Made by a program: the position numbers and the translations under genes | Notes under the pieces: generated by a model | Seen by the model: the letters and a program-made list of their open reading frames with translations, nothing else | Databases searched by the model: none | Told to the model about the DNA's origin: nothing | From: Flavobacteriales bacterium | Lineage (GTDB): Bacteria > Bacteroidota > Bacteroidia > Flavobacteriales_F > PHOS-HE28 | NCBI GenBank assembly: GCA_020635725.1 | Contig: JACJZF010000004.1 | Location: 62,001 to 126,000 of the forward strand | Reading direction: 5' to 3' | DNA length: 64,000 nt | Shown here: piece after piece, positions 33,141 to 42,382 of the stretch | Numbering within the stretch: the stretch's first letter is position 1 | Layout of the letters: the number at the start of each line of letters is the position of its first letter

Positions 33141-35750
33141 ATGCTGCGCCGCACGCTGCTCTGGCTCCTCCCGTTGTTGCTGGCGACCCCATCCTGGGCG
33201 ACCCACATCATCGGTGGAGACATGTACTACGATTACCTGGGCAACAACCAGTACCGGGTCACGCTGCGGCTCTATCGTGATTGCGGCCCGGACAACGTGA
33301 ATCAGACCGGCTTCGACGCCTTCGCCCAGCTGGGGGTATTCAACTCCAGCGGTACCCTGGTCGATGACGCCTCCGTGGCTTTGCCGGACGAGATCACCGT
33401 GCCCGTTGAGCTGAATGATCCCTGCCTCACCGCCCCGCCATCGGTCTGCGTGAGCACGGCGGAGTATGTGCATGTCTTCACGCTGCCGCCACTGGCCGGT
33501 GGGTACACCATCAGTTACCAGCGCTGCTGCCGCACGCCAGCCATGGTGAATCTTTCCGGGCAGCAAGGCCTCACCTGCACGGTGCACATCCCGGGCCCGC
33601 CAGATACCGGCAACAGTTCGGCCCGCTTCATCGACTATCCGCCTATCGCCCTTTGCCTCGGCCAGAACATGGTCTTCGATCATGCTGCCACCGACCCCGA
33701 TGGCGATCAGCTGGTGTATTCGCTCTGCTCGCCTTACCAAGGTGCCGATGCCATTGATCCGGCCCCGGCGCCATCGGCTCCGCCATACCTCCCGGTGTCC
33801 TGGGCGGCCGGTTACTCCTCCGGGTATCCCATGGATAGCTCGCCGCCGTTGTCCATCGATCCCGCAACGGGGCAATTGACCGTTCATCCAACGTTGCAGG
33901 GCACGTTCACCGTGGGTGTGTGCGTCGAAGAGTACCGCAACGGAGCACTCATCGGCACGGCGCGCCGCGATTTCATGTTCCGCGTGGTGCTGTGCGATGC
34001 TGCGGTCAACGCGGCGATCGCGGCGCAGACCGGCACCCAGGCATGCGCAGGGCTTACGCAATCGTTCAGCAATCAGAGCACCGGCGCGCAGACCTGGAGC
34101 TGGGATTTCGGCGACACCACCACCACGGCCGACGTCTCTTCCGCCTTCGCGCCCCAGTACACCTATCCGGCACCCGGCACCTACACGGTCACCCTCATTG
34201 CCAACCCCGGTGCTTCTTGCGCCGATACCACCGTCGCCGATTACCTCGTGGCGCCGCCGATCCAGATCAGCTTCGAGACGGCTCTCCGCTGCGGGCCCTC
34301 AGAGGTGACCCTGGAGGCCACTGGCGATTGGGACCCATCGGCCACCTTCGCCTGGGACCTGGGCGATGCCGATCCCCCAACAGCCACCGGCACCACGGTC
34401 ACGGCGCTCTTCCCCGCGACCGGCCTGCAACCCGTGACCGTTACGGCCTCTGCATTGGGATGCACCGGGAGCCATACCGAGAACCTTGGCATCTACGCCC
34501 AGCCGGTCGCCGATTTCGCCGAGCAAACCGTGTTCTGCGAATCACTCACGCAGGAGTTCGTGAACCTGAGCACCGATGCCGCGGCCTTCTTCTGGGGATT
34601 CGGGGATCCTTCGACCACGGCCGATAACAGCTCGCTCGAATCGCCCGCATGGACCTATGGCGTGGCGGGCTATCACACCGTGCGCCTGATCGCCACCAAT
34701 GGCCCTGTATGCGCGGATACGATCAGCAGGGTCTTCGATGTGCATGTGCCGCCCAGCGCTTATTTCCCGCGGCCTCCGGTGCGCTGCCCAGACCAGCCCG
34801 CGCTGCTCTTCGCGCAGGGCTTCACCGCGCCCGATGTGCAGGTGGCGTGGGATCTCGGCATCGGCATACCCGTTACGCAGCAAGGCGTGAATACCCAAGC
34901 GCTGTTCTCCGCGCTGGGCATTCATCCGGTTACGCTCACCCTCACGGAATACGGCTGCACGGGGAGCTATACGGATTCCGTGGAGGTGCAACCCTATCCG
35001 GTGGCGGAATTCGAGAACGGATCGCTGGCCTGCGTGGGTGAGTCGTTCCCCTTCGCCAGCCTCGCCACGGCTGCGACACCCTTCACGCTGAGCTGGGACC
35101 TCGGGGATGGCACCACCCGCACCGATAGCGCCTTCCTGCACGCCTACACCGAGCCCGGCACGTATGGCGTTCGCCTCACGGTGAGCACCAGCACGGGTTG
35201 CGTTGCGGACATCTCGGCGTATCGTCCCGATGCCGTCGAAGTATTCCCGAAGCCCACGGCGGCCTTCATCGCCGTGCCCGATGAAGTGAGTTTGGTGACG
35301 CCCGATGTGAGCATCACGGACTATTCGGCCTTGGCGGTGAGCTGGAGCTATCTCGTCAACGGCGAGGAGATCACGGAACCGAGCTTCCTGCACACCTTCG
35401 AGGAGCCCGGCAGATACCTCGTGACCCAGACCGTGCTCTCCGGCGATGGCTGTTCGGACAGCACTACACGCCTGGTGACCGTGAGCGATCATCTGTTCTT
35501 CGCGCCCACCGGATTCACACCCGACGATGATGGCAAGAACGATGTGTGGCGGCCGGTGGTGGTGGGCGCGCGCGAATACGAGCTCGTCATCTTCGATCGC
35601 TGGGGCAAGGAGGTGTTCCGCACGGAGGACCCGACGGAAGGGTGGGGCGGCGATGGCCTGCCGCAGAGCCTCTTCGTGTATAAGGCGCACCTCAAGGAAT
35701 GGGGTGCCAACGAGAAGGAGTACATGGGCCACTTCTCGTTACTGCGCTAA
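33141..35750 (+). CDS. large secreted PKD-repeat protein, T9SS type B
   Basis: An 869-residue exported protein. It has a signal peptide (MLRRTLLWLLPLLLATPSWA), then an N-terminal region beginning ATHIIGGDMYYDYLGNNQYR with paired cysteines (YQRCCRTP), found at the start of many gliding-associated Bacteroidota proteins. Several PKD-type units follow (SWDFGDTTTTADV, FAWDLGDADPPTATG, FFWGFGDPSTTADN, LSWDLGDGTTRTDS). The type B gliding C-terminal domain is FFAPTGFTPDDDGKNDVW ... LVIFDRWGKEVF. The ATG at 33141 follows gaaggaac. It is probably a surface-exposed structural or adhesive protein. Confidence 0.86.
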   Translation: MLRRTLLWLLPLLLATPSWATHIIGGDMYYDYLGNNQYRVTLRLYRDCGPDNVNQTGFDAFAQLGVFNSSGTLVDDASVALPDEITVPVELNDPCLTAPPSVCVSTAEYVHVFTLPPLAGGYTISYQRCCRTPAMVNLSGQQGLTCTVHIPGPPDTGNSSARFIDYPPIALCLGQNMVFDHAATDPDGDQLVYSLCSPYQGADAIDPAPAPSAPPYLPVSWAAGYSSGYPMDSSPPLSIDPATGQLTVHPTLQGTFTVGVCVEEYRNGALIGTARRDFMFRVVLCDAAVNAAIAAQTGTQACAGLTQSFSNQSTGAQTWSWDFGDTTTTADVSSAFAPQYTYPAPGTYTVTLIANPGASCADTTVADYLVAPPIQISFETALRCGPSEVTLEATGDWDPSATFAWDLGDADPPTATGTTVTALFPATGLQPVTVTASALGCTGSHTENLGIYAQPVADFAEQTVFCESLTQEFVNLSTDAAAFFWGFGDPSTTADNSSLESPAWTYGVAGYHTVRLIATNGPVCADTISRVFDVHVPPSAYFPRPPVRCPDQPALLFAQGFTAPDVQVAWDLGIGIPVTQQGVNTQALFSALGIHPVTLTLTEYGCTGSYTDSVEVQPYPVAEFENGSLACVGESFPFASLATAATPFTLSWDLGDGTTRTDSAFLHAYTEPGTYGVRLTVSTSTGCVADISAYRPDAVEVFPKPTAAFIAVPDEVSLVTPDVSITDYSALAVSWSYLVNGEEITEPSFLHTFEEPGRYLVTQTVLSGDGCSDSTTRLVTVSDHLFFAPTGFTPDDDGKNDVWRPVVVGAREYELVIFDRWGKEVFRTEDPTEGWGGDGLPQSLFVYKAHLKEWGANEKEYMGHFSLLR

Positions 35751-35754
35751 CGGA

Positions 35755-36198
35755 TCATTCGCGGCGCATGTCGATGTGCGGGATGCCATCCCACACGTAC
35801 TCCTCGCTCACACGGCGGAAGCCCAAGGACTCGTAGAAGCCTTGCAGATAGGATTGGGCGGCCAGGGCGCATCGGCTGGTTCCGTGAACGGTGGAAGAAG
35901 CGCGCAAGGCCTCTTGCATGAGGGCCGTGGCGATGCCTCGATGCCGATGATCAGCACGCACCACGACTCGCCCGATGTGAGGCGGTTCATCGCCGGTTGG
36001 CGGAAGCAGCCGCGCATAGCACACGAGCGGTCCGTTCAGCAGACCTTGGAGGTGAAGTGCCTCCGGATCGCGTCCATCCAGCTCCGCATAAGGGCAGGAC
36101 TGCTCCACCACGAAGACATCGGTGCGCAGCCGCAGCAATTCGTGCAATTCATGCACGGTGAGCTCATCGAACCGCTTCAAGGACCAGGTCGGTGTCAT
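35755..36198 (-). CDS. GNAT N-acetyltransferase, ElaA-like
   Basis: A 147-residue GNAT protein. The acetyl-CoA loop is HIGRVVVRADHRHRGIATAL; the N-terminal LLRLRTDVFVVEQSCPYAELDGRD and C-terminal SYLQGFYESLGFRRVSEEY segments are typical of the ElaA subgroup, whose substrate is unknown. Its ATG overlaps the stop of the AddA-like gene by 4 bases, so it is translated as the second gene of that transcript. Confidence 0.85.
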   Translation of the reverse strand: MTPTWSLKRFDELTVHELHELLRLRTDVFVVEQSCPYAELDGRDPEALHLQGLLNGPLVCYARLLPPTGDEPPHIGRVVVRADHRHRGIATALMQEALRASSTVHGTSRCALAAQSYLQGFYESLGFRRVSEEYVWDGIPHIDMRRE

Positions 36199-39100
36199 GC
36201 CGGAATCGGTTGGAGTTCCCCGGTGCTGAGGTAGAGCAGCGCTCCTTCCACCGGTGCGTAACCCAGCTCGCGCAGCAGGTTCATGTAGCTGCGGACCTGC
36301 TTCGCATGCGACTCGGCCGGTGCTCCGGTCTTCAGGTCGAGCACGCGGGCTCCGCCGCCTTCGAAGACCACGCGATCCGGACGCTGCACCTGTCCTTCAG
36401 CCGTAATGATGGTAGCCTCGGTGCGCGAATCCACTCGCGGCCCGAACCAATCGGCCAGTTGGGGAGAGGAGAGAAGCGGCAGCAGGCGCGCTTCGATGGC
36501 GTGTCCTTCCTCGCCGGTGAGTTCACCGCGCGAGATCATGCGTTCGATCACGGCTGGCAGATCCTGCGCATGGCGCACCGCGCTCAGCAACTCGTGGATC
36601 AGATTGCCCTGGCTCCGCAACGGGTCGGGATCCGCCGGGTCCCATGTCTCGGGAGCCTCCGAGCGCAGGGCGGCGAGGCCACGGCCGGTATTGTTCGGCA
36701 TGGCATCGAAGCGTTCGCTCACGGCGGTCGGCTTCACGCGCCACGGACCACTTCGTTCACCCAGGATGAGCGATTCGCTCGCCCCGCTCGCATCCATGTA
36801 ATCGAGCACCGCCTTCGTCACATCGTCGGCACCGCGTTCCGGCACCAGTGCGTAGAGGCGCTGCACCGGCCTGGTGAAGGCCACGTAGAGCAGGTCCATG
36901 GCATCGAGTATCCGCAGGTCGCGCTCTTCTTCTGATTCGGGCAGGCCCAGGTCGCGCAGGGTGGTGGAGTCGGTGACCAAGGCGAAGGGCAAGCCGGCGT
37001 CGGCCTCGGAAGGGGAAATCCATAAGTGCTCTCCATGGCGCGCCGTGGAGGCCATGCGCGCATGGGGCACGATCACCACCGGGAATTCCAGACCCTTGGC
37101 CTTGTGCACGGTCATCACTTGAATGCTCTGCCCATCCTCTGGAGGGCTCAGGCTGCGCAGCTGTCCTTTGCGCTCCCAGTGCTGCAGGAAGCCGGTCAGG
37201 TCAGGGCCGTGCTCCACGGAGAAGGCATGCGCCTCGTCGAGCAGCGCGAGCGCGCGCGCATCGGTCTGCGGGACGGACCCCAGCGCGCGTATCATCCGCG
37301 AGATCAGGTCGGTGAGCGTGGTGGATACGCCGCTTAAGCCGTACTCGCCGAGCCAGCTCTTCACGGCAGCGTGCAGGGCTTTCGCACGTTCAGCATCCGG
37401 GTAGGGATCCACCTCGTGGGTCTCTTGGTCGGCACGCTGACGTGCCATGTGCTGCAACGCGCGCAAGGCCGCCGTTCGGTCATCCGATGCGATCACACGC
37501 AGCAGTTCGAGCACGCTTTCCACCAAAGGGTCGTTGCTCAGCAGCAGGCCGTCAGGGGAGGTGATGGGATATCCGGCGGCGGTGAGCGCTTCGGCGGCCT
37601 CGCGTCCCTGCGCGCCGGTGCGCACGAGCACCGCGATGTCGCCAGCCGCGAAGCCATCGGCCACGGCCTCTTGCACGCATCGCAACATGAATGCATCACG
37701 CATGGCCTTGGCGTCTTCGCCGGTCACGTCCTTCGGCTGACGCTCGATCCGTACGAGGCCTTCCCGCTCATTCGCCGCGTTCTGCTCCAACGCTTGATAG
37801 ACGCGGGCCAAGGACGGCGGGAGCGCCGTGCGCGTGTGCGCGAAGAGCGCGTTGTTGAAGTGGATGATGGTGGCCGCGCTCCGGAAGTTCGATGCGAGCG
37901 GCTCCGTTTCGCGGTGATGATGGAGCAGAGCACGCTCCCGCTCGTCGGTCACATCGCTGGCGGGGCTTCCGAATAGCCGGGGCAGCTCCAGGAACAGCCG
38001 CACCTCGCCATTGCGCCAGCGGTAGATCGCCTGCTTGGCGTCGCCCACGAGCAAGGCCGAACCGCCTGTGCCGAGCGCGTTGTGGATCAGAGGCAGCAAG
38101 GTGGTCCATTGGAGCAGGGAGGTGTCCTGGAACTCGTCGATGAGGAAATGACGATATCGCTCGCCGAGCCGCTCGTAGATGAAAGGCACCGGCTCGTCCT
38201 GCACCAGTTCCGCCACGCGGCGGGTGAGGTCGCTGAAGAATACCACGCCCTCCTCGGCTTTGCGCGCTTCGAGGCAGCGGTGCAGTTCGTGCAGGGTGAA
38301 TGCGGTGGGCAAGCGATGCAGGATGGCCTTGCGGACGAAGTAGTCGCGCTGCTCCGCGGCCAGCGCATCGGTGGCTTCCGCGATGCGCGCTTGCAGCTGC
38401 GGCGCTATTGCTTCGAGCCGTGCCTTGGCGGAAGCATCGGCCTTGCCGCTCCACCACGTTCCGCTCTCCATGGCTTTCTGCGCATAGCTGTTGGGCAGCA
38501 TCAGCGCATCGCCGAATCGGGCGAGCTTGGTGAGGAAGCCGTGGTATCCGCGCGCACCTTGGTACAGGTCCTCGGGCTTGAGCCCGGCCTCATCGAGCAG
38601 GCGCAGCGTGTCTTGGCCCAGCTCCCTCATGCGCTTGATGAACGCGTTGTTCCGTTCGCGCAGCCGCCCTGCCAAGGCAATCATATCCTCGGGCGAGGTG
38701 CTGGCCAGGGCCTTGAGCGGCGCAATGGAGCGCTCCTTGTCCAATTCCTTCCCAAGCTCGCGCAACGACCGTTCCGGATCCCACGCGGCTTCTTCTTCCA
38801 GCAGCATCTGGCAGGCTTCGGTGAGCAGGGCCGTCACATCCGGATTCAGGCCGGCCTCGGCGATCACATCCTCCACCGCGCGGTCCAGGTACCAGTCCTG
38901 GTCGGTGGCCATACGCAGGTCGTGGTCCAGCTGCAGGTCGCGCGCGAAGGGGCGCACCACGCGGCGCGTGAACGCGTCGATGGTGCTGATCGCCACATCG
39001 CTGTAATGGTTCAGCATGTGGTCGAGCACCGCGCGTGCGCGTTCGGCCACGCCATCCGCATCGGTGCCGGTGATGCTGATGATGTGTTCCATCACATCGC

Positions 39101-39314
39101 GCAGGCCGGCGTGGCTCGTGTCGTTGCGTGCGAGCCCTTCCAGGTAACCGAGCACGCGCTCCTTCATCTCGGTGGCGGCCTTGGTGGTGAAGGTGAGCGC
39201 AAGGACCTGGCGGTAGTCCTGCGGATTCGCGCCGCGCAGGCAAAGGCCCAGGTAGTGCTTCACCAGGGCATGCGTCTTGCCCGCGCCCGCGCTGCTGCGC
39301 AACACCTGGAACAT
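36195..39314 (-). CDS. UvrD-type helicase with C-terminal PD-(D/E)XK nuclease (AddA-like)
   Basis: A 1039-residue protein. The Walker A motif is LRSSAGAGKTHALV at residues 5-18, motif II FLIDEFQDTSLLQW, motif V-like VMTVHKAKGLEFPVVIV, and motif VI DLLYVAFTRPVQRLY. The C-terminal nuclease core is GGGARVLDLKTGAP. This is the AddA/RecB-like motor subunit, acting on double-strand DNA ends. The start at 39314 (MFQVLRSSAGAGKT) is chosen because upstream codons precede the family N-terminus. The AddB-like partner lies 3.4 kb downstream on the same strand with opposite-strand genes between. Confidence 0.85.
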   Translation of the reverse strand: MFQVLRSSAGAGKTHALVKHYLGLCLRGANPQDYRQVLALTFTTKAATEMKERVLGYLEGLARNDTSHAGLRDVMEHIISITGTDADGVAERARAVLDHMLNHYSDVAISTIDAFTRRVVRPFARDLQLDHDLRMATDQDWYLDRAVEDVIAEAGLNPDVTALLTEACQMLLEEEAAWDPERSLRELGKELDKERSIAPLKALASTSPEDMIALAGRLRERNNAFIKRMRELGQDTLRLLDEAGLKPEDLYQGARGYHGFLTKLARFGDALMLPNSYAQKAMESGTWWSGKADASAKARLEAIAPQLQARIAEATDALAAEQRDYFVRKAILHRLPTAFTLHELHRCLEARKAEEGVVFFSDLTRRVAELVQDEPVPFIYERLGERYRHFLIDEFQDTSLLQWTTLLPLIHNALGTGGSALLVGDAKQAIYRWRNGEVRLFLELPRLFGSPASDVTDERERALLHHHRETEPLASNFRSAATIIHFNNALFAHTRTALPPSLARVYQALEQNAANEREGLVRIERQPKDVTGEDAKAMRDAFMLRCVQEAVADGFAAGDIAVLVRTGAQGREAAEALTAAGYPITSPDGLLLSNDPLVESVLELLRVIASDDRTAALRALQHMARQRADQETHEVDPYPDAERAKALHAAVKSWLGEYGLSGVSTTLTDLISRMIRALGSVPQTDARALALLDEAHAFSVEHGPDLTGFLQHWERKGQLRSLSPPEDGQSIQVMTVHKAKGLEFPVVIVPHARMASTARHGEHLWISPSEADAGLPFALVTDSTTLRDLGLPESEEERDLRILDAMDLLYVAFTRPVQRLYALVPERGADDVTKAVLDYMDASGASESLILGERSGPWRVKPTAVSERFDAMPNNTGRGLAALRSEAPETWDPADPDPLRSQGNLIHELLSAVRHAQDLPAVIERMISRGELTGEEGHAIEARLLPLLSSPQLADWFGPRVDSRTEATIITAEGQVQRPDRVVFEGGGARVLDLKTGAPAESHAKQVRSYMNLLRELGYAPVEGALLYLSTGELQPIPA

Positions 39315-39317
39315 GGC

Positions 39318-39327
39318 CGGAAGATAG
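39318..39327 (-). promoter_or_regulatory. candidate -7 element of the AddA-like gene
   Basis: On the minus strand it reads CTATCTTCCG, 3 bases upstream of the ATG; identical to the element before the AddB-like gene. A leaderless transcript would result. Confidence 0.4.
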
Positions 39328-39403
39328 AAGCGCGAAGGGTGCAAGGATCGGACACGGCGATGCGTTGTGGTTGAACCGGTATTTTCGCCGCGATCCATCC
39401 CCC

Positions 39404-39892
39404 ATGCGATACCTCCGACCCATCGGCTTCTTTCTTCTTCTCCTCCTGCCGATGCTTGGCATGGCCCAAGGTGAGAGCGAGAACGCTGCGAAGAAGTCCC
39501 TACAGGACATGTACATCGAATACCTCACCGAGGAGGGCTATCGGCCAGAGATCGATGCCGATGGCGACGTGCAGTTCAAGGCTGAAGGGAAGACCTACTT
39601 CATCAACGTGGTGGAGGACGACCCCACCTATTTCCGCGTGGTGTTGGCGAACATCTGGCCGATCGAGAGCGAGGATGAGCGCGCGCAATGCCTGATCGCT
39701 GTGGACTACAGCAACGCGAAGAGCAAGGTGGCGAAGAGCTACCTGGTGAAGGACAACATCTGGGTGGGCATCGAGCTCTTCATCGCGAAGCCGGAGGATT
39801 TCAAGGAGGTCTTCAGGCGCAGCATGGGCGCGCTGAGCAATGGCGTCGCGCACTTCGTAACGAAGATGCGCGAGCAGCGAGGCGACGAGTGA
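39404..39892 (+). CDS. small secreted protein, YbjN-like
   Basis: A 162-residue protein with a signal peptide (MRYLRPIGFFLLLLLPMLGMA). The mature part (MYIEYLTEEGYRPEID, VQFKAEGKTYFINVVEDD, YFRVVLANIWPIES) has the alternating pattern of the YbjN / type III chaperone-like alpha/beta fold, followed by a helical end. Function is unknown. A TATTTTCG element (39380-39387) precedes it, and a perfect 20-bp hairpin follows. Confidence 0.7.
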   Translation: MRYLRPIGFFLLLLLPMLGMAQGESENAAKKSLQDMYIEYLTEEGYRPEIDADGDVQFKAEGKTYFINVVEDDPTYFRVVLANIWPIESEDERAQCLIAVDYSNAKSKVAKSYLVKDNIWVGIELFIAKPEDFKEVFRRSMGALSNGVAHFVTKMREQRGDE

Positions 39893-39904
39893 GCCGTGCC
39901 TGTC

Positions 39905-39947
39905 CTGCACGCGCGAGGCCGCCCATCGGGCGGCCTCGCGCGTGCAG
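39905..39947. terminator. bidirectional hairpin between convergent genes
   Basis: A perfect 20-bp stem (39905-39924 with 39928-39947) and 3-base loop between the YbjN-like gene (plus) and ribBA (minus). Confidence 0.7.
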
Positions 39948-39956
39948 GGAGAACCT

Positions 39957-41168
39957 TTACTTCAAACGCAGGCTGTGCCCCAGCTTCTCCTTCTTGGTGC
40001 GGAGGTACCGCTCGTTGTGGGGGTTGGCCGATATCTCGATCGGCACGTTCTCCACGATTTCAAGCCCATAGCCCACCAGGCCGGTGCGCTTGCGCGGATT
40101 GTTGGTGAGCAGGCGCATTTTCCGCACGCCCAGTTCATGCAGGATCTGGGCGCCCACGCCGTAGTCGCGGGCATCCATGTCGAAGCCGAGCATGAGGTTG
40201 GCCTCCACAGTGTCGGCGCCTTCCTCCTGCAGCTTGTACGCCTTCAGTTTGTTCAGCAGTCCGATGCCGCGCCCTTCCTGCTGCATGTACACGATCACGC
40301 CCTTGCCTTCGGCATCGATCATCTCCATGGCGCGGTGCAGCTGCGGGCCGCAATCGCAACGGCAGCTCCCGAAGATGTCGCCGGTGACGCAGCTGCTGTG
40401 CACGCGCACCAGTACCGGCTCATTCGGCTCCCAGGTCCCTTTCACCAGCGCCAGGTGCTCGTCGCCCGTGGTGGTCTGGCGGTAGGCCACCAGCTTGAAG
40501 TCGCCATGCTCGGTGGGCAGCTGCACGTCCACCTCGCGTTCCACCAGCCGCTCGGTGCGCATGCGGTAGGCCACGAGGTCTTCGATGCTGATGAGTTTCA
40601 TGTCGAAGCGCCTGGCGATCTCCTGTAACTGGGGCAGGCGAGCCATCGTGCCATCCTCGTTCATGATCTCCACGATCAAGCCCGCGGGCTCGAAACCGGC
40701 CAGCCGCGCCAGGTCCACGCCGGCCTCGGTATGCCCGGTGCGGCGCAGCACGCCGCCCTTGCGCGCCTTCAGGGGAAAGATGTGGCCTGGACGGGCGAAG
40801 TCTTCCGCCTTCATCGCCGGGTCGATGAGCGCGAGCATGGTCTTGCTGCGGTCGCTGGCGCTGATTCCCGTGGTGGTGCCGTGCCCCTTGAGGTCCACGC
40901 TCACCGTGAAGGGCGTCTCGTGCAGGGCGGTGTTATCGCGCACCATCAGGTCCAATCCCAAGGCCTCGCAGCGGTCCTCGGTGAGGGGGGCGCAGATGAG
41001 GCCGCGTCCATGGGTGGCCATGAAGTTGACCATCTCGGGCGTGGCGTTGCGGGCGGCGGTCACGAAGTCGCCCTCGTTCTCGCGGTCCTCATCATCAACG
41101 ACGATCACGGCTTTGCCGGCGCGGATGTCGGCGATGGCATCCTCGATGGGGTCGAATGCGAAGCTCAT
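39957..41168 (-). CDS. ribBA: bifunctional DHBP synthase / GTP cyclohydrolase II
   Basis: A 403-residue riboflavin-pathway enzyme. The N-terminal domain (residues ~1-200) makes 3,4-dihydroxy-2-butanone 4-phosphate from ribulose 5-phosphate: VIVVDDEDRENEGDF, HGRGLICAPL, TGISASDRSKT, GHTEAGVDLARLAG. The C-terminal domain (~205-400) opens GTP, with the zinc motif SSCVTGDIFGSCRCDCGP and YMQQEGRGIGLLNKLKAY. Both halves keep their key residues. Its ATG shares one base with the stop of the upstream glycosyltransferase, so no riboswitch leader is present here. Confidence 0.95.
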   Translation of the reverse strand: MSFAFDPIEDAIADIRAGKAVIVVDDEDRENEGDFVTAARNATPEMVNFMATHGRGLICAPLTEDRCEALGLDLMVRDNTALHETPFTVSVDLKGHGTTTGISASDRSKTMLALIDPAMKAEDFARPGHIFPLKARKGGVLRRTGHTEAGVDLARLAGFEPAGLIVEIMNEDGTMARLPQLQEIARRFDMKLISIEDLVAYRMRTERLVEREVDVQLPTEHGDFKLVAYRQTTTGDEHLALVKGTWEPNEPVLVRVHSSCVTGDIFGSCRCDCGPQLHRAMEMIDAEGKGVIVYMQQEGRGIGLLNKLKAYKLQEEGADTVEANLMLGFDMDARDYGVGAQILHELGVRKMRLLTNNPRKRTGLVGYGLEIVENVPIEISANPHNERYLRTKKEKLGHSLRLK

Positions 41169-42382
41169 CAGAATGGGGTGGGCCGCAAAGGTAGCGCTGC
41201 CGGGGGGGCGGGGGTGCCGGTCAGCAGCTGTTCCAACTCACGGGCGCTGCGGTCCCAATCGAAGTGCTGGTGCACGAAGCGGTAGCCTTCCTCGGCAAGC
41301 TGCTCGCGTGCATCGGGGCTCTCCAGCAGCTGCATGATCAGCGCGGCGTACTCCTCGGGCTGCTCACCGATGAGGATGGCCTTGCCTGGTGGGGCGCCCA
41401 CGGCATTGTTGGCCAGCGCGCTGGTGATGCAGGGCACGCGCATGGCCATGGCCTCCAGGAGCTTGTTCTGCAAGCCGGTGCCGATCTGCATGGGCGCCAC
41501 GAAGATGCGGGCGGCGGCGTAGGAGCTCCGGATATCCTTGACCCAGCCCGTCACGGTGATCAGCGGGTCGTTGCTGGCTAATGCGCGTACGCTCGGACTG
41601 GGATCCACGCCGCTGATCAGCAGGCTCGTCGCGGGCCTGTTCCTCCGGATGATCGGCAGCACCTTGTTCACCAGGTAGAGCACGCTGTCGATGTTCGGCG
41701 GATAGTTCATGTTGCCGGTGAACAGCAGATCGTACCTCGGGCGCTCGCCTTGCGGGGTGAAGTGCTCCATGTCCACCCCGTTGGGCACCACCGCCATGCG
41801 CGACCGCAGGGGGTGGTAGATGTAGTCGCGGTCCTGCGCGCTGATGATGACCGAATGGTCGAACTGGTCGAACATGAGGTTCTCGTAGCGGATCAGCCGT
41901 CGCGTCTCCATGCGGAAGACGGGCCGCAGGTAGAAGGGCGCGGTCTCGGTGCGGCGCTCCATGCCCTTGCTCAGGGTGTCCATGTAATCCAAGGTCTTGG
42001 GCAGACCATACCGGTGACGCACGTATTCGGTGGTGCGCACCAGCTGGCAGAGCACGTGGTCGGGCTGGAATTCAGCGATGGCGCGATCGACGAGCCGTTG
42101 CGCATGCCGGTGGTGGAAGTAGGCCACCTGAAACGGAAGGCGGGTGAAGACCGCGGTGAGCAGCTTCAGCAGGATGCGCCAGCGCGGTATGCGCACCACT
42201 TGGATCTGCGAGCAGAAGCGCTTGAGATGATCGATATGGGCAGGGTCGGTGGCCGAGTCGCTGAGGCAGAAGAGGAAGACCTCATGCCGCTCGGCCAATC
42301 GGGAAACGAGGTGGTAGGCGCGCAGCTTGTCGCCTTTCTCCAGTGGGAACGGTACGCGGCTGAGCAGAACGAGCAGCCTCAT
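41168..42382 (-). CDS. glycosyltransferase, GT4-like
   Basis: A 404-residue GT-B glycosyltransferase. N-terminal LLVLLSRVPFPLEKGDKLRA contains the glycine/lysine acceptor-site loop; the C-terminal half has YDLLFTGNMNYPPNID, ITVTGWVKDIRSSYAAARIFV and the GT4 nucleotide-sugar signature region MQIGTGLQNKLLEAMAMRVP. The sugar and acceptor are unknown. It overlaps both neighbours by 1-4 bases and lies with a second glycosyltransferase and an Lpt-type permease, suggesting envelope glycan synthesis. Confidence 0.85.
   Translation of the reverse strand: MRLLVLLSRVPFPLEKGDKLRAYHLVSRLAERHEVFLFCLSDSATDPAHIDHLKRFCSQIQVVRIPRWRILLKLLTAVFTRLPFQVAYFHHRHAQRLVDRAIAEFQPDHVLCQLVRTTEYVRHRYGLPKTLDYMDTLSKGMERRTETAPFYLRPVFRMETRRLIRYENLMFDQFDHSVIISAQDRDYIYHPLRSRMAVVPNGVDMEHFTPQGERPRYDLLFTGNMNYPPNIDSVLYLVNKVLPIIRRNRPATSLLISGVDPSPSVRALASNDPLITVTGWVKDIRSSYAAARIFVAPMQIGTGLQNKLLEAMAMRVPCITSALANNAVGAPPGKAILIGEQPEEYAALIMQLLESPDAREQLAEEGYRFVHQHFDWDRSARELEQLLTGTPAPPAALPLRPTPF

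Noticed and set aside
39957..41168. FMN riboswitch before ribBA
   Set aside because: The ribBA start overlaps the preceding glycosyltransferase stop; there is no leader in which a riboswitch could lie.
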